IMG/VR virus record: IMGVR_UViG_3300025010_000178
Location: 1-31,442 of that record
DNA: 31,442 bases
Origin: a virus
Strand: one strand, 5' to 3'
The notes below the pieces were generated by a model. It saw nothing but the letters and a program-made list of their open reading frames with translations. It was not told the DNA's origin and did not search any database. The translations under genes were made by a program, and so were the position numbers. Shown in pieces: positions 1 to 8,892 of this stretch (the first letter of the stretch is position 1; every line of letters starts with the position of its first letter).

Positions 1-4
1 CCAT
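1..4 (-). CDS. Start of the next leftward late gene, cut by the window edge
   Basis: Only the start of this gene is visible. On the minus strand an AAAGGAG ribosome binding site (positions 15-21) stands ten bases before an ATG at 4-2. The reading frame then leaves the window. It follows the HNH endonuclease gene in the same direction, so it is probably the next gene of the head or tail block. Nothing can be said about its product. Confidence 0.5.
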
Positions 5-44
5 TTAAATTTTCTCCTTTGATATAAAAACATAATTATAAAAA

Positions 45-1076
45 TTACATTGTATCTAATGTAATTTCATTTAAACTAACCTTAAACAAAAACTCATTCC
101 ATTGTTGAGGTGTATTATCACCAATTCCATATATTTGATGAAATTTATTATGCCATTTTCTAGTAAGTGCAACTCCTAAAGGATATCGCGAATGAATTTC
201 CTGTATTTTTATTAGTATTTTAAACAATTCTTCTTCCGTATAACCACCAATTCTTTCTTTATAATTTATATTTAATTCATTTAGAGATTCTTTAATTATT
301 AAGTTTAAAGATTGAATATGATGAATATCTTGAAATCTTTTTCCACTAATGACACATTTATAATTAGAGTTTTTTATACTCTCTTTTTTCCAATCTTTTA
401 AATGAGGTCTTATCCAATCTCTAATTAACATTAATCCACCCTGCCAATTATTACCATTTGGGCCTGTTTGAGAAATTCGTTGCCATATCATAGTGCAAGT
501 ACTACAATTTTTTCTACGCATGAAACTGCGAATTGTTTTTGTTTCTATATGACTATTGGGGCATTGATAAGAAATACATGTTTCCCAATTCACTATTTCA
601 TCAGAAAAAGAAATCAATTTAAAATTTACAGAATTTATAGCGTTTATTATTTTATCTTTGGTTGTATCAGAAATAGTTTTTTTAAAACGATCTTTAGCAG
701 TACAAGTGCAATCTGATTTTTTTATAAAGAAATCAAAAGACATATCACAAATATGACCGCAGCTATTAAATTTTATTTTTAATGGGGTTTTAGTATTAAT
801 GTATGTTTCTGAAAGCAACGTACAATTTTTAGATTCGATAAATGCTTTTACTTCGCCAAATGATTTTCTATTTTTACTTGCGCCTCTTTTATATCCACAT
901 TGTTGACAACCATTTCCTCTTAGCACATGAATATTTCGAGAATACCAAATATGACCACACACATTGCATTTAAATTTTGATTTTTTATCTCCAAAATCAC
1001 AATCTAATAATAGAATTTTATCCCCATAAACATCATAAATTCTTTTTTCAACAATATTTCGAGTTTGTCTTTTCAT
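45..1076 (-). CDS. HNH homing endonuclease with zinc-ribbon repeats
   Basis: Predicted free-standing homing endonuclease that would cut a specific site and copy itself into phages lacking it. The N-terminal half has repeated CxxC pairs (about residues 37-60, then further Cys/His clusters to about 195), probably treble-clef or zinc-ribbon DNA readers. A GNNWQGG segment near 212, typical of the entry to phage HNH nucleases, is followed by the HNH core: an IHHI near 252 and WHNKFH near 308. It lies directly downstream of the major capsid gene, a common place for such elements. An upstream TTG at 1091 would add five residues. I chose the ATG at 1076, but neither start has a clear ribosome binding site, which fits a poorly expressed selfish gene. 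The family is well supported; the target site is unknown. Confidence 0.82.
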   Translation of the reverse strand: MKRQTRNIVEKRIYDVYGDKILLLDCDFGDKKSKFKCNVCGHIWYSRNIHVLRGNGCQQCGYKRGASKNRKSFGEVKAFIESKNCTLLSETYINTKTPLKIKFNSCGHICDMSFDFFIKKSDCTCTAKDRFKKTISDTTKDKIINAINSVNFKLISFSDEIVNWETCISYQCPNSHIETKTIRSFMRRKNCSTCTMIWQRISQTGPNGNNWQGGLMLIRDWIRPHLKDWKKESIKNSNYKCVISGKRFQDIHHIQSLNLIIKESLNELNINYKERIGGYTEEELFKILIKIQEIHSRYPLGVALTRKWHNKFHQIYGIGDNTPQQWNEFLFKVSLNEITLDTM

Positions 1077-1100
1077 AGTAATTAATTTCAAATTATTTTA

Positions 1101-1138
1101 TATGGAATGCTATGCTTATTTTGGCATAGCATTCCATA
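1101..1138. other. Perfect 15-bp hairpin between capsid and HNH genes
   Basis: The arms TATGGAATGCTATGC (1101-1115) and GCATAGCATTCCATA (1124-1138) are exact reverse complements around an 8-base loop. It sits between the stop of the major capsid gene and the start of the HNH gene. Neither side carries a U-run, so it is not a classic intrinsic terminator. It may protect the 3' end of the capsid message or be an RNase III site. It may also mark the insertion edge of the HNH gene. Confidence 0.8.
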
Positions 1139-1168
1139 ATTATTGCAAATTATATTAAATTGTGCAAA

Positions 1169-2284
1169 TTAAACTGTTAAAATTGCCGCGACCGAATTGG
1201 TTGCGATTCCGACCCCCCAACTCTTCAGTAAAGTAGAACGTTGAAGTAGATTGGCATTGTCATAATAATTATCAGTATATGCAACAGTCGAACCTTCGAG
1301 AACTAGTTTCAAAAGTTTTTGAGCAGATGGAGAGACAATCCACAGACGATCAGAAGCAAGGCGTAAAGCCCACTCGGTTCCATGATCTGCTACTTGGGGT
1401 AAAGCTAAAATATCATAACCAAAAGCTGTGCGAACATAGCCAAGTTTCATGAATTCATCATTTAGGGTATAGCGATAATTAGCGTCGTCGGGTAGAATAT
1501 TAACTAGTGCCAGTTGAGTACCCATGATAATTGGTTTGGCCCCACCATTCCAAGCACCGACTTGTTGGCACAGGCGAACAAGAGAAGCTTGACTATAACC
1601 AGCAACTTGCAAACCAGTTGTAGCGGTAGTAGGAAGTGCCGCCATTGCCGCGGCGAATGCATCATAAGCATCCAGGGTAACTTGTGTTTCCATAGCACGA
1701 ACCATTTTGCTAACAAATACGGCTAGAGATTCATGACCAGAAAGAACACGATATAGAGAAACACCAACAGTTAATTCGCGTGGTTCTGGTACAATAGTAA
1801 CGTTACCGCGGAATTGTTTGTGCATTTCAGTAGTGCGTTGATTGCGGCCAGCTTTACTCACAACGAAAATATCTTTTGGATCAACTTCGAAATTGGCAGA
1901 ATCACCCCAACCAATAGTGCGAACATCGGTATAAATACCAATGCTGTCAATAATGGTTTCAGGAAGAATCATATCAACCATGCTCGAAATAACCGCAAAA
2001 GTAGCCCAACCAAGAGTCGGGTGAGTTGCCATCTGAGCAAGTGGGAACTCAGTGAAATTTTGAATACCAGAAACGCGAAGAATTTCACGTTTAAGAGCGG
2101 CATTCATAAGTTTCTCTTTATCCTCAAATGTAATCGGCTGACCTTTATCGTCAATAGACGAAAATTCTAGTTTTTCCGCGCCCTCGAATTTAGAGCGATA
2201 TTGATTGTAATAATCGCGAAATTGTGCGTAAGGGGCAAGATTAGTTTCTCCTGCAAATTGTAAAACACTAGCGGGAATTTTCAT
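1169..2284 (-). CDS. Major capsid protein, HK97 fold
   Basis: A 371-aa protein that would form the icosahedral shell. The case rests on size, composition and place: it lies downstream of the portal, the protease-scaffold fusion and small head proteins, in the usual order of HK97-type head modules. The sequence shows the expected pattern of a mobile N-terminal arm (about 1-90), a long hydrophobic helix region near 85-110 and a C-terminal beta-rich half ending in a hydrophobic tail. The ribosome binding site TAAGGAGG is nine bases from the ATG, one of the strongest in the window, as expected for the most abundant virion protein. Part of the N-terminal arm may be removed by the protease; no cleavage site can be named from sequence alone. 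Confidence 0.85.
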   Translation of the reverse strand: MKIPASVLQFAGETNLAPYAQFRDYYNQYRSKFEGAEKLEFSSIDDKGQPITFEDKEKLMNAALKREILRVSGIQNFTEFPLAQMATHPTLGWATFAVISSMVDMILPETIIDSIGIYTDVRTIGWGDSANFEVDPKDIFVVSKAGRNQRTTEMHKQFRGNVTIVPEPRELTVGVSLYRVLSGHESLAVFVSKMVRAMETQVTLDAYDAFAAAMAALPTTATTGLQVAGYSQASLVRLCQQVGAWNGGAKPIIMGTQLALVNILPDDANYRYTLNDEFMKLGYVRTAFGYDILALPQVADHGTEWALRLASDRLWIVSPSAQKLLKLVLEGSTVAYTDNYYDNANLLQRSTLLKSWGVGIATNSVAAILTV

Positions 2285-2351
2285 ATTTTAAGAATCCTCC
2301 TTAATAAAATAACTATAATTAACAAAAACGTATAATAAATGCGAATACAAA

Positions 2352-2894
2352 TTAGTTAGCTAGACAAACTAGTTTATATGCGGCTACACGTTGAGAAGCA
2401 ATAGCTGAACCACTAGCAATAGTAATATATTCAGTTGCAAGATATTTAAATGCTAGAGCATCGGCAGGATGATTCGAATTCCAGGCCAGTTGCCAAGTAC
2501 CAGTAGCTAGAGCGGCATAGCCTTCAGCAGTACGCGCACCAGTAAACAGATCAGCAGAAGCAAGAATTAGATCGCCCGGCTGAGGCTTAAATGCATCGAT
2601 CATATCCCCTGCTTTAGTATAGAAATTGCGAGGATCAAGATCAATACCTTTATACGCCGAATTTCCAGCATATAGGGTTACAATTTCTGGACTATAAGCC
2701 ATCCAAATATTCACCAATGATCCAGTTGCGGCTTGAGTTACAGAAAAAACTTCACCTTGTCCACTTCCGGTAGAATATGAATCAAGACGAAACACCATTC
2801 CGTTTTCAATGTCCGAACCACTAACCGCAGTACGATTTAGAGTCTCGACATTGGTTGCCATAATTTTACTAGGGACTAAAACTCCGTATGCCAT
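2352..2894 (-). CDS. Probable head decoration or minor capsid protein
   Basis: A 180-aa protein rich in Ala, Gly, Ser, Thr and Tyr with short alternating hydrophobic stretches, typical of beta-rich virion proteins. It lies between the protease-scaffold gene and the major capsid gene, where many phages encode a capsid-stabilising (decoration) protein. The site TAGGAGG precedes its ATG. I recognise no specific family. Another minor structural role is equally possible. Confidence 0.55.
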   Translation of the reverse strand: MAYGVLVPSKIMATNVETLNRTAVSGSDIENGMVFRLDSYSTGSGQGEVFSVTQAATGSLVNIWMAYSPEIVTLYAGNSAYKGIDLDPRNFYTKAGDMIDAFKPQPGDLILASADLFTGARTAEGYAALATGTWQLAWNSNHPADALAFKYLATEYITIASGSAIASQRVAAYKLVCLAN

Positions 2895-2965
2895 ATTTTT
2901 AAAAACCTCCTATAAATAATAAGTTTACAAATATAAAATCAAAAGCTAAATTCAAAATACTTACT

Positions 2966-4630
2966 TTACTCACGATGCCAAACAGAATTATACGATTTTT
3001 GTTTTTCTGAGTTATTTGGCAAAGCATATCGCTCATAATCTGATTTAGTATTTTCTATTGCAAAATCTAAGGCCGTTGCTTTTGCGTAATTACGCCAAGC
3101 ATCAATATCAGCCATAGAAAATTCTTTTGCTTTTTCCCTTAATTCCTCTAATTTTTCAGTAGAAATTTTGGTTTTCTCTTCAATTTCTTTTAATGTAAAA
3201 TTTACAGCAAAAGTAAATTGCTCTAATTCTTTTTCAGCCTTAAATTCTTTTAAAGATTCCAATTCGCTTGCAAATGCAGTTAATTTAAGAGACAAATCTT
3301 CTTTTTCTGCTACCAGCAAACGCATTTTCGCAAACATAGTACCCATCATTTTGCCATGCGCATCATCAACAGGCTTAGAACCGGCACGAACTAACTCTTC
3401 GTTAGAATCGGTTTCATTTTGAAGCACAGTTAAAAGAGCAGAAACATCTAAATATTGATCAAGAGACATTTCTTCTTTCTCTTCTTCTTTCTCTTGTTCT
3501 TTCTCTTGTCCTTCTTCTTTTTCCTCTTTCTTCTCTTCTACTTCGCCTTTTTCTTCTGGCTTTTCTTCTGGTTGCGATTCTTGAAATTCTTCTTTTTCTT
3601 TTTCTTTTTCTTTTTCTTCAACTACTTCTTGAAATTCTTCTTTTTCTTTTTCTTCAGAAGTTTTGTTGTCTACCTTTTGTTCTTCATCTTTCACAGATAA
3701 TTCCTCCTTTGCAAAATTGTTATCGGCTATAATGCTATTATTATCAAAATAAGCCATTTCTTGATTATCAATTTCAGTTATTTTTTTCAATAGCTTCATA
3801 GACCAAGTACGCCCCGCACTTCCTCCTCTTAATTGCCAAGCAATCCAGCCATCAGAGGTTTTATCATCTAAATTATCATTTGCGTGACGAGAAAAATATT
3901 TTGCAATATTTCGAATTTTTTCAGGATTTGTAATATCATTCTTCATCAAATGTGTAGCAACTGCTAAATTTTTCCCCGTTCCTCCACGGCCATGCTGTTT
4001 ATATAAAGTCAAACCATCTTCAGCATTGCTTTTTACAGCATGAGGAATTTTAAAATTTAATTCGCCATATCTTCCAAATTCTAATTTTACAATTTCTTTA
4101 TACTCTTCCGCAAATTGTAAAACAGTGGCCTTTGCTAAAGGTACAGCCGGAGTTACAAAAGAACCTAAAATAGTAATTGCTTCAAATTTAAAATCTTTTA
4201 ACTCTTCGATATCTCCCTTTTTTTCTGTTTCAAAAACACTCATTTCTACACTAACGGGTTTATCTCCATCGCGCTTGAAAAAATCTAAAATATTTTTAGA
4301 ATATTTCTTCCACACATATGCAATAACGGAAAGCATAACTCTACCGTCAGGCAATCTAGAATCTTTTATAATTGCAGATTCAGGGATAAACCCACAAGGA
4401 ACCTCGTCAGGATCATGAGTATAAATATCATCCAATCTGCTATCATACTTCCAGACCAAGGGAACATTTTTAATAGTATGGGCATTTTTCATCAAAGATT
4501 CTTCACTAACAAATAAATGATGACGATTATCACCAGATGCAAAAAAATCAATTGATAAAATTGCAAAACTAGAATCTATATTTTCACTAACTAATTGAAC
4601 ATCATTTACATCAAAATGAATCTTATTCAC
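2966..4630 (-). CDS. Capsid maturation protease fused to scaffold protein
   Basis: A 554-aa fusion. Residues 1-175 look like an HK97-type serine prohead protease: NVPLVWKYD near 55, H72 in YTHDP, a VSVEMSVF segment with candidate nucleophile S127, and ITILGSFVTPAVPLAKA near 152. Residues 201-287 form a second domain starting KIPHAVKS, with HGRGGTGK and GWIAWQLRGGSAGR, which I know as a recurrent phage domain of unclear role. Residues about 310-385 are a Glu/Lys repeat, and the rest is a helical, coiled-coil-like scaffold. This fits a protein that builds the prohead and then digests itself. The start is GTG at 4630, with GAAAGGAGG upstream inside a hairpin. It is followed by head protein genes. 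The protease call is strong; the catalytic histidine is inferred. Confidence 0.8.
   Translation of the reverse strand: MNKIHFDVNDVQLVSENIDSSFAILSIDFFASGDNRHHLFVSEESLMKNAHTIKNVPLVWKYDSRLDDIYTHDPDEVPCGFIPESAIIKDSRLPDGRVMLSVIAYVWKKYSKNILDFFKRDGDKPVSVEMSVFETEKKGDIEELKDFKFEAITILGSFVTPAVPLAKATVLQFAEEYKEIVKLEFGRYGELNFKIPHAVKSNAEDGLTLYKQHGRGGTGKNLAVATHLMKNDITNPEKIRNIAKYFSRHANDNLDDKTSDGWIAWQLRGGSAGRTWSMKLLKKITEIDNQEMAYFDNNSIIADNNFAKEELSVKDEEQKVDNKTSEEKEKEEFQEVVEEKEKEKEKEEFQESQPEEKPEEKGEVEEKKEEKEEGQEKEQEKEEEKEEMSLDQYLDVSALLTVLQNETDSNEELVRAGSKPVDDAHGKMMGTMFAKMRLLVAEKEDLSLKLTAFASELESLKEFKAEKELEQFTFAVNFTLKEIEEKTKISTEKLEELREKAKEFSMADIDAWRNYAKATALDFAIENTKSDYERYALPNNSEKQKSYNSVWHRE
3470..3660. repeat. Polypurine/polypyrimidine tract coding for a Glu/Lys repeat
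   Basis: About 190 bases that are almost pure pyrimidine on the plus strand, made of TTC, TTT and TCT triplets. They encode the Glu/Lys-rich linker of the protease-scaffold fusion. Such tracts gain and lose units by slippage and can form triplex DNA. The count of repeats probably varies between related phages. Confidence 0.8.
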
Positions 4631-4642
4631 ACAAATATTTTC

Positions 4643-4661
4643 CTCCTTTCTGAGAAAGGAG
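4643..4661 (-). promoter_or_regulatory. Hairpin hiding the ribosome binding site of the protease gene
   Basis: In the leftward message, CUCCUUUC (from 4661-4654) can pair with GAAAGGAG (from 4650-4643) around a three-base loop. The second arm is the ribosome binding site for the GTG start at 4630. Pairing would block ribosome entry, so translation of the protease-scaffold may depend on melting or on translation from upstream. Confidence 0.55.
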
Positions 4662-4679
4662 TGTAGTCTTTCTCTAAGT

Positions 4680-4883
4680 TTATCGAAATAACTCTAAAAG
4701 TTTTATAGAAAAGGGTCTTTCGTCATATGCCTTTTTAAACTTATCTGTTTTTACAAAATAGTAATTCTTACTTTTATCAATATAAATGACAGGAAAATGA
4801 TTCATGAAATGTTGGGCGATTCTTTCATTACATTTATACCATTCACTTAATTGATCCTGAGTTGGATTCAAAAAAAACCCCAT
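4680..4883 (-). CDS. Small hypothetical protein in head module
   Basis: A 67-aa protein, basic and aromatic-rich, of no recognised family. AAAGGTG lies upstream of the ATG at 4883. It fits tightly between two head genes in the same direction, which supports it being real. No membrane segment or metal motif is visible. It could be a small assembly factor. Confidence 0.6.
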   Translation of the reverse strand: MGFFLNPTQDQLSEWYKCNERIAQHFMNHFPVIYIDKSKNYYFVKTDKFKKAYDERPFSIKLLELFR

Positions 4884-4906
4884 AATAATTCACCTTTTAA
4901 GTATCA

Positions 4907-5404
4907 TTATAAAATTATAAAATTTTCAACATCTCGATCAAACTGCATCCAATCTTTATAATTTTCAGCTTTATCTAATAATAATAAACATTGGGCCGTT
5001 ACCGGAATTAAATTTCTTGAAAATTCTTGAAGAAAAGAATAAGTTGTAAAATCGTCTTCGTCTTGGGCTAATACCGCCGCTTCTGCCACTAAATTTTCAA
5101 GATCAATCATATATTGAAACATGATATCAAAAAAATCTAACGGAGAAGTATAATCTGAATTATCAGCCGGAGTTACACCATAGAAAGTAAGATTATTACG
5201 AAAGCCTTGATAAGAACTAATCTTATCTGCTAACGAAGGATATAAATGAGCCAATTTAGCATGTAAAACATTCTCTGTTTTATTCATAGCAAATTTAACA
5301 CCTAAAACGCTCATTCCCCTATCAGCAATTCTATTACCTTCAAAACATTTTGTTAAAATTTGATCTAAACGGTTATTTAATTGTTGTGGAATTAAAGAAT
5401 GCAT
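4907..5404 (-). CDS. Helical head-module protein, possibly ferritin-like
   Basis: A 165-aa, strongly helical protein. The pattern suggests four amphipathic helices: NVLHAKLAH near 46, a long acidic stretch with YMIDLENLVAEAAVLAQ near 97, and a final helix near 135-160. Acidic and His residues at helix spacing recall ferritin-like folds, but I do not see a full pair of ExxH metal sites, so this is only a resemblance. The ribosome binding site AAGGAG lies inside a hairpin. It sits between the portal and the capsid protease. Confidence 0.6.
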   Translation of the reverse strand: MHSLIPQQLNNRLDQILTKCFEGNRIADRGMSVLGVKFAMNKTENVLHAKLAHLYPSLADKISSYQGFRNNLTFYGVTPADNSDYTSPLDFFDIMFQYMIDLENLVAEAAVLAQDEDDFTTYSFLQEFSRNLIPVTAQCLLLLDKAENYKDWMQFDRDVENFIIL

Positions 5405-5412
5405 TTATTTAT

Positions 5413-5439
5413 AATCTCCTTTCTTGAAATTAGGAGATT
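5413..5439 (-). promoter_or_regulatory. Hairpin covering the ribosome binding site of the 165-aa gene
   Basis: The leftward message has AAUCUCCU (from 5439-5432) and AGGAGAUU (from 5420-5413), an 8-bp perfect stem with an 11-base loop. The second arm is the ribosome binding site for the ATG at 5404. The hairpin begins two bases after the stop of the preceding gene. A ribosome terminating there would open it, so translational coupling is likely. Confidence 0.6.
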
Positions 5440-5441
5440 AA

Positions 5442-5828
5442 TTAAAATGCAAACCAATGAATAGTATCAGTTGTCATTAAAATACCACTTAACATCCCGA
5501 CAACGGTTATACTTCCGCTAGAGTTAGAAACTTTAATTTCAGAAGCACTTGTAGGAACAAGTAAAGACCCTGATCGTAAGATAGTGAGAACTTGTCCATA
5601 AGAAGTACCAAGACCAGTGTTGATAATCACAGTACTTGCCCCACATTGAGCGGCAGAAACTTGTACACTACCAGCAGTAACTACACTACCAACCTCTAAA
5701 GCTGTAACTTGACCCTGCAAAGTAGCAATGTTAGTTTGAGCAGTTTGAAATGCAGTACCAAGAACGGCGTCCGCAGATGCACGATTCATTTTATTAATTT
5801 TTGTAGCAACACTATTTGAAATAGCCAT
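5442..5828 (-). CDS. Small Ala/Ser/Thr-rich virion protein
   Basis: A 128-aa protein with a helical N-terminus (to about 48) and then a beta-rich C-terminal domain with alternating Val, Ser, Thr and Gly. That composition is common in head-decoration and fibre-like proteins. TAGGAGG precedes the ATG. It follows the portal gene. I do not recognise the family; the virion role is inferred from composition and place. Confidence 0.6.
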   Translation of the reverse strand: MAISNSVATKINKMNRASADAVLGTAFQTAQTNIATLQGQVTALEVGSVVTAGSVQVSAAQCGASTVIINTGLGTSYGQVLTILRSGSLLVPTSASEIKVSNSSGSITVVGMLSGILMTTDTIHWFAF

Positions 5829-5867
5829 AAAATTTTCCTCCTAAATTTAACTAAACTATAATAAGAT

Positions 5868-5922
5868 AATCTTTATTTACGAGGCCAATTAAACAATTAT
5901 TTAATCGTTATAAATAAAGATT
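5868..5922. other. Long-arm inverted repeat between portal and next gene
   Basis: AATCTTTATTTA (5868-5879) and TAAATAAAGATT (5911-5922) are exact complements. The 31-base interior carries a further ATTAA/TTAAT stem. It lies just after the portal stop in the direction of transcription. There is no U-run, so partial termination or RNA processing is more likely than clean termination. Confidence 0.65.
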
Positions 5923-5928
5923 TGTTTT

Positions 5929-7524
5929 TTATTTGTTTTTTCCACCTCTTTGAATATTTCCCCCTGCCTGTCTTGTTTGCGCTCCTGAATCTTCAAGTTC
6001 GCTTTCTGATTTTTGGGGTCTGCCTTTACCTTCTTGCGCGCTTTGTTGAAACGATGAAATAATTGGAGTAAGTAAATCCACAAATCCCATTGCTTTTGAT
6101 TCTTCAAGCATACGATACAATTCTTGGGGTTTTAAGCCTAAACTACTCGATATTAATTGAGGTAATACAATGCCTTGAGTTGCCAATCCCATCGCTTTAT
6201 CAAATCGCTGTTGACGATCCAAATAATAATCATTGCCTTGAAATTGTATTGAATATCTAAATTTCGTTCGCTTATTTACCCAATATTCCATAAACAAGGC
6301 AAATTGAGGATACAAGGATTGTTCTACAATTTTTGAATCACTTTGAAAACTAAGTTGAGAATCAACTAGATTAGCCTTCAATTGAGATGAATAAATTAAA
6401 GCAGTATCCATACCCGAAGAACTCATTTCAGAACGAGTCCAATCATCCAGTATTTGGGTTTCACTATTAAATGAAATAGCCTTCATATTTTCTAGGGGCG
6501 CACTAGCTACTTTAATTGCAGATGTAAGACTTGCCTTTATCAATGCTAAAAATTGGCCCAATGTTTTTGGGTCAATGGCAATCATATCTTTTACAGAAGC
6601 TTTTGATTCTTTAATTAAAGGAACTTCCCCTAACAAAATCTTACTAGCCGCCGCCATATTTGCATCTTTCTGCAAAGTAATCATTGTACTATCATGAATT
6701 AAATAGCGTAACATGCCAGTAAATAATGGTGTAGCAACCATCTGAGACGTATCTAATTTAAATGCTGTTGCAACATGAGGGGGTAAATCAACCCAATATG
6801 CAAATTGAGAATTTCCGCGTAATTCAGGAGGCAAAGAAGGTATATATTCTTGTTTTTTATTAAGATTTTTGAATATTTCTCTAAATTTTTCAGCAAAAAA
6901 CGGATGATAAAGAGCAATGTCAATTCCCGATTGCAGAAAATAAGAAAAATCAAATGAAACCAAAAGATTATAACTACCCCTAGCTGTTATTTTACAATAC
7001 CTTAGTGGTAATTCTTGTAAAACAATTTTATCTTTATCTTCTCTAAGAGAAACTACACAAACTTCATTTCTCAATAGTTGCTTTACAACATTTCTAAAAA
7101 ACAATTTATATTCAAATTTATCTAAAAATTCATAAAGAATTTGTTGATCTTTCTTATACTTAGGAGAAGCATAATCTTTAGAATCAGCATTTGACACAGT
7201 ATAAAGTAAATCAAACGATAGGTGAGATGCCATATAAGATAAAATTCTTTTAAATGGCATATGTACTGCTTCAAAATATTCAATATAAGAACGAATAACT
7301 TCTTCACTATCTTTAAGATTAGAAAATGCATTAGATACATCTGTTTCTGAAGGAGATAGAGGAGAATAAGAAATTTCCTTTAATCTAGCATTTAATAAAT
7401 CTGGTGTATAAATACCTGGATAAAAACCCGCTAAACTTTGAGCAAAATCTAATACGTTCCAGACTTGCTCTTTCGTTAATAAAATTTCATCTTTTTTTTG
7501 TTCAATTTTTTTTGATCTAGCCAT
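5929..7524 (-). CDS. Portal protein
   Basis: A 531-aa protein directly after the large terminase gene, of normal portal length. The portal forms the dodecameric ring through which DNA enters the head. Visible support: an acidic and aromatic N-terminal wing, a central region with NVVKQLLRNEVCVVSLRED, and a long helix region around 290-370 that includes MDTALIYSSQLKANL. A C-terminal Gln/Gly-rich tail ends the protein. The site GGAAAGGAGG lies just before the ATG at 7524. No frameshift or truncation is seen. The call rests on gene order and length together with these segments. Confidence 0.82.
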   Translation of the reverse strand: MARSKKIEQKKDEILLTKEQVWNVLDFAQSLAGFYPGIYTPDLLNARLKEISYSPLSPSETDVSNAFSNLKDSEEVIRSYIEYFEAVHMPFKRILSYMASHLSFDLLYTVSNADSKDYASPKYKKDQQILYEFLDKFEYKLFFRNVVKQLLRNEVCVVSLREDKDKIVLQELPLRYCKITARGSYNLLVSFDFSYFLQSGIDIALYHPFFAEKFREIFKNLNKKQEYIPSLPPELRGNSQFAYWVDLPPHVATAFKLDTSQMVATPLFTGMLRYLIHDSTMITLQKDANMAAASKILLGEVPLIKESKASVKDMIAIDPKTLGQFLALIKASLTSAIKVASAPLENMKAISFNSETQILDDWTRSEMSSSGMDTALIYSSQLKANLVDSQLSFQSDSKIVEQSLYPQFALFMEYWVNKRTKFRYSIQFQGNDYYLDRQQRFDKAMGLATQGIVLPQLISSSLGLKPQELYRMLEESKAMGFVDLLTPIISSFQQSAQEGKGRPQKSESELEDSGAQTRQAGGNIQRGGKNK

Positions 7525-7593
7525 TAAACCTCCTTTCCTTCCTGAAGATTCAATGACTTTTCCTCAAGAATAAAATCCATCTTTTATAATTCC

Positions 7594-8892
7594 TTAAAAA
7601 TTAGTTACTGCCAACATTGCCGCCAAATCATCATTTTCTTCTTTTTCTTTTAGCAACTCTATATCGAAAACATCTGAGATAATAGAATTAGCATATAAAA
7701 TAGAACTAAACCTATCTTTATAGCAACCCGGTCTTTCAACCAGTTTAACTAAACCGCCCACTAATTTCATATCCAGATTAATGCACTCATTAATAAATAA
7801 AGATGTATTAACATAAGGGCTAAGAAAAAATGATGAAGTTGCAGAATCATTACTGTCTTTTCTAAATTCTTTATTGGTTCTAATTAAAAATTCTTCTGCG
7901 TCTATTTCAGATTTTAAAAATTTCCATAATTTTTTCTGTAAAGACGATCTTAATGCAGATGCCATAACGCTATTGCTTTGTTGTGATGCTCGAATAGGAT
8001 ATATTACGGGCATTGCACCGATTCCTAAAGTACGATCCATCAATTCTATTCTTAATGTTTCATCAATGTAAGAATCGTTAGCTACTGTCATAGGAGGAAA
8101 AATAATTCCTCTTTCGTCACAATTAGTATTTTGACTTAGCGTGTCGAAAATTCCGATGCCCGCGTTCTGTAAATCCAGCACCAAAAATGAACTTTCACTG
8201 TCGAAAAAAATTTCTTTAATTCTTTTTGTTTGCAATAACGTATTGATACCCTTAAAACTTTCTTGATATATTAAATGTCTTTCGTATCCTTTTCCTTTCA
8301 AGGGAATAAGTCTTATGACTGAAACAATAGTAAGATCGTTCGCTTTTCCAGCCCTTGTAGCAACATCTACACTAACTATTTTAATTTCACCCTCTACTGA
8401 TTTAAGTTGATAAGGATTATGCCTTGGATCAAACGTAGATTCTCTTTGAGGATAAAAAGCTAAACTTAATGTTCTAGAAAACATTGACGGTTTGAAAAAT
8501 GCTTTACTACTACTTCCAGCGGGAATATTTAAGTATTCCATCTGAATAGAAACAGCATCCATATCTGCCATTTCATTTTTCAGCATTTCTTTAGTCTTAA
8601 TATTATGATAAAGACTTATTAAATAATCAAACGCTAAAAAGTTTGCAGTTTCATCACCTGAAACCATCCTCCGAATACACGTTTTTACATACTGATACCA
8701 ATATTCTGCAATATACCAAGAAGATGTAATATAAGAAATAATTCCTTCTTCAATAAGGTCTTTATCTTTAGAATATTCTGGTTTTAAACGATAAGGAGGA
8801 GTACGAACTTCCAAAAATGGTTTAATTACCGATTCCAAAATATCTTTTGCTACCAAGCGAGATTCCTCTACAATAATGTAGTTTGCCCTGTT
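7594..8892 (-). CDS. terL: Large terminase subunit, exon 2 (Walker B and nuclease)
   Basis: Second exon of the DNA-packaging motor. It opens with NRANYIIVEESR, a Walker B-like strand, and continues through the coupling region into an RNase H-like nuclease: VSVDVATR (near 177 of the open frame) and IFFDSES (near 232) carry the expected metal-binding Asp residues, with a further Asp in the C-terminal part. The open frame starts upstream at a TTG (8895), but the 3' splice site places the exon start at 8892. Joined to exon 1, it gives a 606-aa protein, the normal size of a large terminase. The two halves together contain all the motor motifs and neither alone does. Confidence 0.88.
   Translation of the reverse strand, partial: NRANYIIVEESRLVAKDILESVIKPFLEVRTPPYRLKPEYSKDKDLIEEGIISYITSSWYIAEYWYQYVKTCIRRMVSGDETANFLAFDYLISLYHNIKTKEMLKNEMADMDAVSIQMEYLNIPAGSSSKAFFKPSMFSRTLSLAFYPQRESTFDPRHNPYQLKSVEGEIKIVSVDVATRAGKANDLTIVSVIRLIPLKGKGYERHLIYQESFKGINTLLQTKRIKEIFFDSESSFLVLDLQNAGIGIFDTLSQNTNCDERGIIFPPMTVANDSYIDETLRIELMDRTLGIGAMPVIYPIRASQQSNSVMASALRSSLQKKLWKFLKSEIDAEEFLIRTNKEFRKDSNDSATSSFFLSPYVNTSLFINECINLDMKLVGGLVKLVERPGCYKDRFSSILYANSIISDVFDIELLKEKEENDDLAAMLAVTNF

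Noticed and set aside
1101-1138. Intrinsic terminator after the major capsid gene
   Set aside because: The stem is perfect but no U-run follows on either strand, so I list it as a hairpin only.
3455-3700. Phe-rich open frame on the plus strand
   Set aside because: It is simply the antisense of the Glu/Lys repeat of the protease-scaffold gene.
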